A stretch of DNA of 64,000 nucleotides from positions 81,198 through 145,197 of the forward strand of contig CALFLK010000001.1 in assembly GCA_937880095.1 (NCBI GenBank), in the 5' to 3' direction. How positions within the stretch are numbered: the first letter of the stretch is position 1; each line of letters begins with the position of its first letter. The notes beneath the pieces are model-generated. The model was not told the DNA's origin. It searched no databases and saw nothing but the letters and a program-made list of their open reading frames with translations. Shown here piece after piece: positions 52,416 to 61,820 of this stretch. The position numbers and the translations under genes were made by a program. This DNA is from an uncultured Faecalibacterium sp. Lineage in GTDB: Bacteria; Bacillota; Clostridia; Oscillospirales; Ruminococcaceae.

Positions 52416-53018
52416 ATGAAAGAGAAATGGAACGCTTTAACCCAAAAGCAAAAAATCATGATTGGCGGCGCTGCCGTACTGATTGTGATTGTACTGGTAG
52501 TTGCACTTGTGATGGTCAACCGCCCGCACGAAGCTGCGCCGGAAGCCACACCTACCCCCACACCTACGGCAACGGTACAGCCCACTGCTACACCGGAAGC
52601 CGACCCTACGGCTACCCCTGAAGCTACGGCCGCACCCGAAGCAACCCCCACGGCCAAGCCTGAAAGCAAGCCGGAGAGCAAGCCTGCTGCAAAACCTGAA
52701 AATAAGCCCGCCGCAAAACCCGAAAGCAAGCCTGCTACTAAGCCGGAGCAGCCTGCACCTGCACCCGAAACCAAGCCGGAACAGCCCGCGCCTGCACCGG
52801 AGGTAAAGCCCGAACCCAAACCCGAACAACCTGCACCGGCACCCGAAGTAAAGCCGGAACCGGAAGTTCCGCAGCATCAAATGCCTGCACCTCCGGAGGT
52901 ACAGGATGGCGGTGCTGCTGGCGGCCACGGCAATGATATTATCCCCGGTGGCGGCATCTATGAAGGCAACGGCGGTGATGCTACATATCCCGAAGGCGAA
53001 ACTCCTCCCGAATGGTAA
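52416..53018 (+). CDS. Pro/Thr/Lys-rich membrane-anchored protein, 200 aa
   Basis: Starts MKEKWNALTQKQKIMIGGAA after GCGGAGG; one signal-anchor helix (residues 14-36) then a long, low-complexity outer region of PTPT, PEATA and KPESKPAAKPE repeats, ending with a Gly-rich end (GGHGNDIIPGGGIYEG). The first 12 residues (EKWNALTQKQ) match the start of the SGNH protein at 24438-26042 (EKWRQLTQKQ). Looks like a wall-spanning stalk; no globular domain. Confidence 0.75.
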   Translation: MKEKWNALTQKQKIMIGGAAVLIVIVLVVALVMVNRPHEAAPEATPTPTPTATVQPTATPEADPTATPEATAAPEATPTAKPESKPESKPAAKPENKPAAKPESKPATKPEQPAPAPETKPEQPAPAPEVKPEPKPEQPAPAPEVKPEPEVPQHQMPAPPEVQDGGAAGGHGNDIIPGGGIYEGNGGDATYPEGETPPEW

Positions 53019-53048
53019 AATCTTTCCACATCAATAATATTTGCTACA

Positions 53049-53085
53049 AGAGCGAATCAACTTTTCATGTTGGTTCGCTCTTTTT
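53049..53085 (+). terminator. Terminator before the giant adhesin gene
   Basis: Inverted repeat AGAGCGAATCAAC / GTTGGTTCGCTCT (one G-T pair) with TTTTT tail. Confidence 0.88.
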
Positions 53086-53114
53086 ATATATAATTTTTTT
53101 GAAAGGAGATTGGA

Positions 53115-56100
53115 ATGAAACACACAAAGAAAAGAATTAGCCAAAGGGTCTTGTCTGTTGTTTTGGCGAGCTGCCTGCTCCTCAGTTCCCTGGCTCCCGG
53201 TATGGCTGGCATCGCCTATGCGGACAGTCCCGACCAACCTACGCAGCCGGTTGTTACAGAAGGCGATGCCGTGCAAACCGAGATTCCACAAGATTTCAAC
53301 AGTGAAAAAGTTGAAAGTGTGGAAAATCCTAATGTCCCGACTATCGCCCCCGAAGAAACTCCGGCTCCCACCGCAGAACCTACTGTTGAGCCATCCACTG
53401 AACCTACAGTAGAACCTACTGCAAAGCCATCTGCTGACCCCACAGCAACCCCTACGGTTGAACCTTCCTCTGAACCCACGCCGGAAGCTACAAAAGAACC
53501 CAATGTGGAGGATTTCACCGCACTGACCGTGCTGAATCCCGAAAACGGCGAAACCGTAGTGGCAAAGGTTGGGGACGAGGTAACGCTTACCGCAGGACTG
53601 AATCGGGATGATGTTTCCGTCAACTACCAATGGCAGAGAATGCAGCTGCCCAGCCCTGAAAAAAAGCAAACTCCTGTTTCTGCAATTTACGACTACACGC
53701 AGGGCGCACCCACTTGGTACAGCTTCCCGCTGGAAGACAAAACCGAAGCGCAGATTTTGGAGCAGAACCCGGATGCAGCCTGGCCCGGTATTGAACTGTA
53801 TCAGGCAGCTGTTCAGGCGATTTTGGATATCGGCGCAGATGCAAGCAGCGTCTCCTTTGCATGGAAAACACCCAACTTTGCACTGGATGGATACACCATT
53901 CTGGCAAAGGAAGAAGATGGAACCCTTACACTGACTGCCGAAAAAGACGACACCGTATATACCGCAACCCGAAACAGCGAAAACAAGTTCACCTTTGGTG
54001 ATGCTGCCAGTGCAGCCATTACCGAAAACGTCTGGCGCGACATTGAGGGCGCAAATGATGCTTCTTTCTCTTTTCCTGTAAAAGAAGAAGATTTGTATGC
54101 AACCTATCGTCTCAAGGTAACGATTACCGATGAAACCTATCTGAATCAATGTATTGCATTGCTGGAGCAGCAGGACGTTACCTTGACAGAGGAAGAAAAG
54201 GCAGAACAGCAAATTTTGTATTCTGTCGTGATGCAGGTCACTACGCCTGAAACTCCGGTAGAAGAAGCCCCTGTACCAGAGGAACGCAAAGGCTTTGCCG
54301 CATCTCTGTTTTCTTTCTTTTCTGCCAATCCGGAGCCTTATCTGTCAGAGGATGGGCAATGGATCTGCGGACTAACGAACCGATATGAATACATTACGGA
54401 AGATACCTATAACAGAATAAAAGATTGGTCTAGTAAAATTGGCACTACTCAATCCCAAGCACAATTTGATGCTTGTTGGACTTATCTGAATCCGCAAGGA
54501 TTCGATGGTAAATGGAACGCTCCTACTTTTGATGAGAACGGCTTGCCCGATGGTGGCAAGCGCATCTACAATGGCTTTGACCTGGTAGATGGGGACAAGT
54601 TGGAGGTTGCATCCGAGTGGTACGGCAAAACCGTGCTGTTCCGCTTGCACGGCTCCAAGGACATTACCCGTATCAAGATTCCCGCCTACACCGAATTGAA
54701 AAGTGGTGAAAACGGATATGAAGAAGCTGCTTCTGGTACCAAGTACAAGAAAGCCATTACCTTCCTGAATCCGTTTGTCATCGACACCAATTCTATGTAC
54801 AAGGCTTTCTTGAAAACAACAAGCTCCAATGGTTGGCTGCTGGAAACGCTGCCGAACGGCGAAGTGACAAGCACCAAGACAGATAACCACATCTCGGTAT
54901 ATACCGTAGACGTGGAATCCTTTAATCGCGACCCACAGCGCTACATGGTGGACGCCGAAGGCAACTACCGTATGGACAGCGTAGGCTGGGGCGTTTGTAC
55001 CAGTGAAGAGCCGGACTTGTCCGGCAAGGCTTACTGGACACTGAAAGACTACATCGCAAATGGTTATGGTTTCTTGACCGGACACGATACCATGTACGCT
55101 TATGCCGGTGCTTATTATGACGCCCTTGGTACAGACCTGGACGAAAGCACCATTGACCCCAACGACGGCACTACATGGTACTACGACATTAACAGCTGGC
55201 AGCCCGGTACAACGGCTACCTCCTATATCCGCGACCCCAACGATATCCACCATATCACAGGCATTGCCGGCACGAGTACAACCCGTGGCGGCCATTTTTA
55301 TATGAACCAGCTCATGGGCACCAACAAGGGCAATATCCTGTCCGGCAATGTTTTGCCCAGCGATTCGCCCAGCTTGATTCTTTCTTCTGGCGGCAGTCAT
55401 GGCACCTACGGAAAGAATATCATGTACGGATCTAAGCAGCTGGAAATCCTGCAAAACGGCTATGCAGCCGAGCTTGCAAAGGAAAACCCCCGTTACCGCA
55501 CCCCCACCAACTACCCCTACGCTTTCACCGAAGGCCAGATTATCAGCTCCAGCTTCACCCACAGTAACGGCCAGATTGCTTTCGGCCCGATCTGGGCGAA
55601 CTACTACGGTATCAATCAAGGTCACTTGGATTACGGCTATGACAAAGATCCGCTGCATGTAACCATCGGTGAAAAGGTTGGCACAAACAACTTCTATTTG
55701 ACAGGCCAAGGCAACTACTTGATGAACCAGATTGGACACTTGCCGCAGAACTCTGCGACAAACTATGAATCCATTCTGCTGTCCAACAGCGTTATGTATG
55801 TTTCTCAGCGTAAACAGTGCGAAATCTGTGCAGCCAATCAGAACGGCCAGCAGACCTCTCACTTTGTGCGCCGTGTGAGCGCTGCCAACGCAAACGAGGT
55901 GCTTACCGCCCTGCAAAACGGTGGTAACTACTGGTATCCGCTGGACGGCTGCTATCAGCTGACCGAAGATATCACCCTGCCGGAAGATTGGAACCCCATC
56001 AAGGGCTTCAAAGGTCACTGGAACAGTGACGTCTACACGGTAACGCTCAACAGCAAAAATGCACCGTTGCTGGCAAACGACAAGCATGACGGTGAAAAAG

Positions 56101-59100
56101 GCTGGAACCTTGGCACAGCCAAGAGCAAAGGTGTGCAGACTGTTTTTGATAAGGGTATGCATCGCACCACAGGTGTAGCCCGTGTTGTTGGTGATTTGAA
56201 CGATTTGTTCAGCACCCAGAGCACGAACTATGCCGGATATACCGTCAAGTTCCTTGGCAGCGATAACCCCAAGTACATGACAGCCAAAGAAGAATACTCC
56301 TGCACGGTAAATACCGACAGCAAATATGTGGTTTCCAACCTGCCGTGTGTCTTTGATCCATCTGCAAAAACAGGTGTATTGCGTGCCCGCGTGTACGACA
56401 CAAGCGGCAACGAAGTAACACAGTACGGCGTGATCCGTGCAGATGTTCCGGAAACATTCTGGAACACCGACATGACAACGCCCTTGTATCTGGGTGCCTT
56501 TAAGGCAGACCCCGTGCCGGACGTCAGCTCCTATGAAAGTGCCGCTGCCAAGCTGTACGGTGTAACGGTTGTGTCTGATGAGCCGACCGTGGTTGGCTGG
56601 CAGTACCGTGAAACAGAAAAAGACGCTTGGAAATCGGTTCCGAGTGATTGGGGCACCGTCAGCGCACCCAGCATTACAAAGCTGGATACCGGCGACTACC
56701 GTTGTTTGACCACGCTAAATTTGTCCGACATCAATCCCACATGGGACGGCTACGAATTCCGCGCAGTATTCAGCAGTACGAACCACGGTACCTGGAGCAC
56801 TTACGACTACTACCTGAATGGCAGCACTGCCAGCCTGGAAGATAACGGCGGTGTATATAAAAAGGTAGCTGTTCCTCAGTTCAGCGGCAAGCTAACCGTT
56901 AATCGCTGGCCTGCACGCACCGCACAGAGCAGCGACAAAAAGGTCTTTGAAGGTGATGCCGCAACATTCACTTCTCAGATTTTTGTCTTAGATGCTGACG
57001 GCGTCATTGACGCCAAGTGGCAGTATTCGACCAAAGAATGGAATGCCTTGACTGGCAACTACGACCTTGTTTGGCATGACGTTGTTGGTAGCGCCGATTA
57101 TGGTCATTCACAGATTACCCAGAACACTACCCTTTGCACCGATGCTGCGGACGCTGCATCCGGCTGGAACATGATTCAGGCTGCTTTGCCGCTTGTGGCT
57201 TCCGGCACTGATATGAAACAGTTCAAGCAGAATGCACGCTTCTGGCAGGTAGACACATCCCTGTCTATCGACAAAATCGACATTCTGCAAACGGATACCC
57301 ATTTCCGTGTTGTGTATGCAGCACAGAGTAAATACGGCACCAGCTATGATGTTTTCAGTAACGATGCCGACGAGCAGAACTGGAAATGGACTGGTTTCTC
57401 CACAGATGCACTGGAAAAGCTGGATCTGTTCAATGAGCAGCCGCTGGAAAAGCACAGCAATATCCTGACGGTTGACCCTCCTGCTTTGAATGTAGAAATG
57501 CAGGAAGCCAACAAATTCAGCGACAGTGCTCTGAATCTGGATGTTAACGACCAAATCGGTCAGATGCTGCTTCTTCCGAATGTAGATGCACAGATTGCAG
57601 ATGGAAAAGCTGTTTACCGTGCTTTTGTGTATTATCTGCCGGAACGCAATAAACCGGATATCAGCTGGCAATACCGCTCTTTTACCGATTCCAAAGCAAA
57701 ATGCTGGAATCAGGATGCGGCAAACGCTCTTGGATATACCGATGCTGTTGTGCAGATCCGCAATACCGACCGTGGTACAACGGAAATCGACGGTGTCACT
57801 TACAATGTAATTGAAAGCGTAATGACTATTGAAAATGCACCACTTTCCATGTACAACACGGAAACAAGCACAAAATACTTCTTCCGTTGTCTGGCGAATA
57901 CATCCTACGAAACTATAAAAGAGCAAAAATCGATTACGAAAGTCGATAGCCGTTCCGGTTATCAGTGGGGTGGCTTGACTATGGACTACGCCATTTCCAT
58001 TCACCATAACGGCGTGCTGGGATATGGCGGCCGTAATGGTGTTGAAGCATATGGCGGCGGACATTATCAGGTTACGGATTCTCTGGAGGAACTGGTCGAC
58101 ATTATAAACCACATTCCTTCTGAATATGTTGCCTGGTATTATCCTGATTTGGAAGTAAAAGTTCCTGCAGGACACCATGTGAACACTGTTGTGGTTTGGT
58201 TCGATGATAACTACACGCACAGCAGCGGTGATGCAATCTGGTTTAATGCTAACCGTATGCATGAACTTGGTATCGAGTGTGCCGAGAGAACTACCCAAAA
58301 GGTTGTTTTTGTTTCACAGCGAATGAACGCTGTCGAAACTTCTACATGGAATCAATTCCTCAGCAACCACGTTGCATTTGCAACAAATGACACCATCGAC
58401 TATCAGAACGCAGGTAAGGACGGTGTCAAGGGTGGCGCACGAATCAAGTGGTATGCAGATGAAAACCGTTTGTCTGGCATCCAGATTGATACCAAGAACA
58501 ACAAAGCCTATGTATTGAAAACTACCAGTGATGAAATCTCCTGGGAAGCTGCAAAGCGTGCGGCAGAACAGTGGAATTCAGACTTGGGTCTGAATGGTCA
58601 CTTAGTCCAGATTGACAACGCCGAAGAAAATGAAATCGTCCGCAATCTTTTGAACGGTTCCCCTGCCTGGACAGGCGGCATCTGGAATTGGGATCGTCAC
58701 GAATACATCTGGGCACATTCTGGAAATGGTTTTTCTTATTCCAACTGGGCACCTGGTGAACCAGCATCTGGCCGGGATAATATCTATGTTACCATTCGTC
58801 CGGACGGAAAATGGGAATCTATTGCCGGAACCACAAACGTAAGCAAGGATTACTATCTATCCAACCAAGGCAAGGGATTTGACCGCTATTTTGTTGGCTA
58901 CTGTGCTGTTGGCAACTATGCAAAGATTCCAGTTTCGCTGAAGAAGGGACATAAGTATTATGTTCTGACCCAGTGGGGTGACTACTTTGATGCAAACGCC
59001 GGTGGCCATATCGAAATCCCTGCGTTCGGCATCAATGTACATAACAACTGGAACAGCAATTATAACGAATGGTTGACAGGTATTGACGATATTTATACTT

Positions 59101-61754
59101 TCAATCACGAAGATGATATTTGGAATGTCTATTACTACTGTGATGAAATGGGCACAAATGTCTCTGGTAACTACTGTGTTCTTTATGGCTTGAATGTAAT
59201 TGACCTAACCGATACTTTTGGCGCAGGCAATGAACCGTCTCTGCGTGAGATTCGCCAGATGGTTTATGGAGACTCCCGTTCTGCGAGCTATGTAGGCAAC
59301 AAGAAGGTCACTTATCATTACTCACACACAGCTGATATCCACAATTATGTTGTAGAGTATGATTTGGATTCTCTGGGTATGGTTGTTACAAACCACTCTG
59401 CCAGCGATTCTGACTATATCGGAACCAGAGGTTCTGTTCCCGATTTGGGAAACAAAGAGGTATCCGTTTCTATCACCGGCAATGAAAAGGTCTATGACAA
59501 GCAGGAAATCTCGCCAAGCTCTTTTGTCGTTACTGGTGATAAGGGTGCAAGCAACGATCTCTTTGAGATCACGTATACCTTGATGTCCGGTCCGCATAGT
59601 GGGTACACAACAACCATTGTTCCGGGTAGTGATTGGCAGCATACCGGAGCCGTCAATGCAGGTCTGTATCATGCAGAGGTAGCGCTTACAGATGCAGCCA
59701 TTGCAGACGGATGGACTATCTCGCAAAAAGATAGCACGCTATACTGCGATTTGAAGATTTCTGCGCGACCCGTAGATGCGTACAGCGTGGATAACAACAA
59801 AGTATACGATGGGCACAGTAATGGAACCATTCAGAACATCATGCTGGAGGCAGCATCTAACGGCCGTGGTGTCGTGGATGGTGACATCGTCAACCTGAAC
59901 ACAACAACAGCAACCGGACAGTACACTTCCAATGGCATTAAAAAAGAAACCCATAACAGCGTGACGAACTCGCCTACCGGAATATGGAAGCTGCATCGTG
60001 ACAAAGACAGTGAACTATATGTTGCACATGATGATGTAAGTGACCCACACCACAACTACTTCCTGGATCGGGAAAATTACACTGGCGCAATTACGCAAAA
60101 GGGATTGTACGTCCACAGTCTGTATCTGGAAGATTCCAACAACCCGCGCAACGTGAAGACCTATGACGGCACCAACACTGCTGCCATCCGCAATATCATC
60201 ATTGATGGTATCATCCCAGGCGATAACATTTCCCTTGTAAATTGGGATTTGTCCGGCTATTATGCAAGCGAAAATGCCGGAGAAACACTTACCGAAGATG
60301 GAAAGGTTCAGCCGGATCGTCTGAAAAAGCTGAAAGAAAATCCCATTACCGCAACCGAAAAGGCTGCACTAAGCGGCGATAAGTTCAACGACTATTTCAT
60401 CGCCCGGGAAGAATACTCCGGTGCGATCACCCGTGCACCTTTGATCGGTAAAGTCAAGGGATGGACTGGACGTTACGGCGATGGTATGGCAGAACAGCCT
60501 TGGGCTGATTCTTCTTATACCGCAACCAGTACCAGCAGCAGCTGGCTGCAGCTTACCGGTCTGGTCACAAAGGATACGCTGGATATCACTTCTGCCAGTT
60601 CTTTCTCGTATGACTTGCTGCCGGATTCCACAACTGCTGTTGGCGAATACCCGCTTGCCTATACTGGTCTGAATGAAACCAACTACCCTGTTCTATCCAA
60701 TTATATTGTGAATATCGAAGATGGTCTGCTGCGTGTAACGCCGCGTCCTATCCTGGTCAAGCCGGACGATTTTGAGCGTGTAACAAAATCTTCCTGGCAG
60801 CCGGTTCACGCATCCTTCTCCATGCAGGAAAACGATGTTAATTGGCAAGAACTTGGCAGCGACAGCAACACCGACTATGCTTCTATGCCTTTGATCGGTG
60901 AAGATACCATCTTCACCGTTGTCCGTGTGATTACTCCTGACGGCACGACAGAGATGCTTCACATTGCCGATGATGGTAACAGCAACATTGGTTACGACAC
61001 CGAATGTACCGTTGATTCACCTGCACGGTATTTGAATGCAGAAGATGCTCTGGATGTTTCTCATACGAACCCACACAACAAAGATTGTGCTTTCTGCGAG
61101 CATTACTTTGGATTCAAGTACGGTACAGCACATCCTGAACTGGCTGGTTACCCGATTGCCATCAATCAGGATGTAGCTGCCGGAAACATCTTGACTGTGG
61201 CACCTGTGCAAAACTTCTATGGCAAAGAAGTACAAAACTATGAGCTGATCTATCAGACCGGCACAATCACCGTCCATCCGTGGGCACGTATTCAGTTGGA
61301 AGCAACGGTGCCGCTACAGGTCTGCATGTACGGCAATGGCGGCGATGGCACCGTCATTGAACCTACCAACTATGGCATCACCAACTACTCAAACTGCAAT
61401 GTCCATATCACAGATATCAATGTTGAAGGCCCTTGGCAAATCAAGGATATGCCCGATATCGAAACTATGGATACCAACGACGCAAGCATATCCCTATATC
61501 ATCTGAAGAACAATAAGCTTGCTGCCGGTGAAATGTATCTCCGCTTACAGCATACCGTGCTGCAATCTGGACACACCGAAACCGCACGGCAAATGCCTTG
61601 GATTATTCCGCAAGATGATATTACTCTGCACAAGGGCGTATATCGACCGATTCCGATTACAAGCTATATTGCTTGCGGCGGTCTGAATAGTGCAGCCGAA
61701 CATCCCGTTGTCCATGTGACTTATACGGTGGATGTCTATCTGGAAAAGCCCTAA
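53115..61754 (+). CDS. Giant secreted adhesin-like protein with C-type-lectin-like domain, 2879 aa
   Basis: Start MKHTKKRISQRVLSVVLASC follows GAAAGGAG; signal peptide ends near residue 36 (AYA|DS). A Pro/Thr-rich spacer (75-130) is followed by Ig-like strands (138-170 on) and a very long beta-rich body. Residues about 1796-1904 look like a C-type-lectin-like domain: SWEAAKRAAEQWNSD, GHLVQIDNAEENEIV, AWTGGIWNWD, FSYSNWAPGEPAS and KWESIAG match its conserved WIG/W-x-PGEP-type pattern. Then YDG/MBG-like repeats (KVYDK 2115, KVYDG 2222, KTYDG 2346, RYGDG 2444) and a C-terminal VCMYG-type domain (2723-end) shared with the 504-aa protein. No LPXTG or C-terminal helix. Confidence 0.85.
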   Translation: MKHTKKRISQRVLSVVLASCLLLSSLAPGMAGIAYADSPDQPTQPVVTEGDAVQTEIPQDFNSEKVESVENPNVPTIAPEETPAPTAEPTVEPSTEPTVEPTAKPSADPTATPTVEPSSEPTPEATKEPNVEDFTALTVLNPENGETVVAKVGDEVTLTAGLNRDDVSVNYQWQRMQLPSPEKKQTPVSAIYDYTQGAPTWYSFPLEDKTEAQILEQNPDAAWPGIELYQAAVQAILDIGADASSVSFAWKTPNFALDGYTILAKEEDGTLTLTAEKDDTVYTATRNSENKFTFGDAASAAITENVWRDIEGANDASFSFPVKEEDLYATYRLKVTITDETYLNQCIALLEQQDVTLTEEEKAEQQILYSVVMQVTTPETPVEEAPVPEERKGFAASLFSFFSANPEPYLSEDGQWICGLTNRYEYITEDTYNRIKDWSSKIGTTQSQAQFDACWTYLNPQGFDGKWNAPTFDENGLPDGGKRIYNGFDLVDGDKLEVASEWYGKTVLFRLHGSKDITRIKIPAYTELKSGENGYEEAASGTKYKKAITFLNPFVIDTNSMYKAFLKTTSSNGWLLETLPNGEVTSTKTDNHISVYTVDVESFNRDPQRYMVDAEGNYRMDSVGWGVCTSEEPDLSGKAYWTLKDYIANGYGFLTGHDTMYAYAGAYYDALGTDLDESTIDPNDGTTWYYDINSWQPGTTATSYIRDPNDIHHITGIAGTSTTRGGHFYMNQLMGTNKGNILSGNVLPSDSPSLILSSGGSHGTYGKNIMYGSKQLEILQNGYAAELAKENPRYRTPTNYPYAFTEGQIISSSFTHSNGQIAFGPIWANYYGINQGHLDYGYDKDPLHVTIGEKVGTNNFYLTGQGNYLMNQIGHLPQNSATNYESILLSNSVMYVSQRKQCEICAANQNGQQTSHFVRRVSAANANEVLTALQNGGNYWYPLDGCYQLTEDITLPEDWNPIKGFKGHWNSDVYTVTLNSKNAPLLANDKHDGEKGWNLGTAKSKGVQTVFDKGMHRTTGVARVVGDLNDLFSTQSTNYAGYTVKFLGSDNPKYMTAKEEYSCTVNTDSKYVVSNLPCVFDPSAKTGVLRARVYDTSGNEVTQYGVIRADVPETFWNTDMTTPLYLGAFKADPVPDVSSYESAAAKLYGVTVVSDEPTVVGWQYRETEKDAWKSVPSDWGTVSAPSITKLDTGDYRCLTTLNLSDINPTWDGYEFRAVFSSTNHGTWSTYDYYLNGSTASLEDNGGVYKKVAVPQFSGKLTVNRWPARTAQSSDKKVFEGDAATFTSQIFVLDADGVIDAKWQYSTKEWNALTGNYDLVWHDVVGSADYGHSQITQNTTLCTDAADAASGWNMIQAALPLVASGTDMKQFKQNARFWQVDTSLSIDKIDILQTDTHFRVVYAAQSKYGTSYDVFSNDADEQNWKWTGFSTDALEKLDLFNEQPLEKHSNILTVDPPALNVEMQEANKFSDSALNLDVNDQIGQMLLLPNVDAQIADGKAVYRAFVYYLPERNKPDISWQYRSFTDSKAKCWNQDAANALGYTDAVVQIRNTDRGTTEIDGVTYNVIESVMTIENAPLSMYNTETSTKYFFRCLANTSYETIKEQKSITKVDSRSGYQWGGLTMDYAISIHHNGVLGYGGRNGVEAYGGGHYQVTDSLEELVDIINHIPSEYVAWYYPDLEVKVPAGHHVNTVVVWFDDNYTHSSGDAIWFNANRMHELGIECAERTTQKVVFVSQRMNAVETSTWNQFLSNHVAFATNDTIDYQNAGKDGVKGGARIKWYADENRLSGIQIDTKNNKAYVLKTTSDEISWEAAKRAAEQWNSDLGLNGHLVQIDNAEENEIVRNLLNGSPAWTGGIWNWDRHEYIWAHSGNGFSYSNWAPGEPASGRDNIYVTIRPDGKWESIAGTTNVSKDYYLSNQGKGFDRYFVGYCAVGNYAKIPVSLKKGHKYYVLTQWGDYFDANAGGHIEIPAFGINVHNNWNSNYNEWLTGIDDIYTFNHEDDIWNVYYYCDEMGTNVSGNYCVLYGLNVIDLTDTFGAGNEPSLREIRQMVYGDSRSASYVGNKKVTYHYSHTADIHNYVVEYDLDSLGMVVTNHSASDSDYIGTRGSVPDLGNKEVSVSITGNEKVYDKQEISPSSFVVTGDKGASNDLFEITYTLMSGPHSGYTTTIVPGSDWQHTGAVNAGLYHAEVALTDAAIADGWTISQKDSTLYCDLKISARPVDAYSVDNNKVYDGHSNGTIQNIMLEAASNGRGVVDGDIVNLNTTTATGQYTSNGIKKETHNSVTNSPTGIWKLHRDKDSELYVAHDDVSDPHHNYFLDRENYTGAITQKGLYVHSLYLEDSNNPRNVKTYDGTNTAAIRNIIIDGIIPGDNISLVNWDLSGYYASENAGETLTEDGKVQPDRLKKLKENPITATEKAALSGDKFNDYFIAREEYSGAITRAPLIGKVKGWTGRYGDGMAEQPWADSSYTATSTSSSWLQLTGLVTKDTLDITSASSFSYDLLPDSTTAVGEYPLAYTGLNETNYPVLSNYIVNIEDGLLRVTPRPILVKPDDFERVTKSSWQPVHASFSMQENDVNWQELGSDSNTDYASMPLIGEDTIFTVVRVITPDGTTEMLHIADDGNSNIGYDTECTVDSPARYLNAEDALDVSHTNPHNKDCAFCEHYFGFKYGTAHPELAGYPIAINQDVAAGNILTVAPVQNFYGKEVQNYELIYQTGTITVHPWARIQLEATVPLQVCMYGNGGDGTVIEPTNYGITNYSNCNVHITDINVEGPWQIKDMPDIETMDTNDASISLYHLKNNKLAAGEMYLRLQHTVLQSGHTETARQMPWIIPQDDITLHKGVYRPIPITSYIACGGLNSAAEHPVVHVTYTVDVYLEKP

Positions 61755-61767
61755 CGTAAAGCCAGTA

Positions 61768-61801
61768 ACAGGTGCGACAATGTGTCGCACCTGTTTTTTT
61801 A
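61768..61801 (+). terminator. Terminator after the adhesin gene
   Basis: Inverted repeat ACAGGTGCGACA / TGTCGCACCTGT with an ATG loop and eight T. Close relative of 43456-43487. Confidence 0.92.
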
Positions 61802-61820
61802 TGGAATGAAAGGAAATAAC

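Noticed and set aside
53031..54212. Minus-strand frame of 393 aa at the start of the adhesin gene
   Set aside because: Antisense shadow with no known domain; Cys- and Phe-rich low-complexity composition typical of the reverse of Pro/Thr-rich coding DNA.
54372..56162. Long minus-strand frame of 596 aa within the giant adhesin gene
   Set aside because: Antisense shadow: the plus strand has signal peptide, domains and ribosome site; the minus product has none.
57108..58298. Minus-strand frame of 396 aa inside the adhesin gene
   Set aside because: Antisense shadow with no ribosome site or motif.
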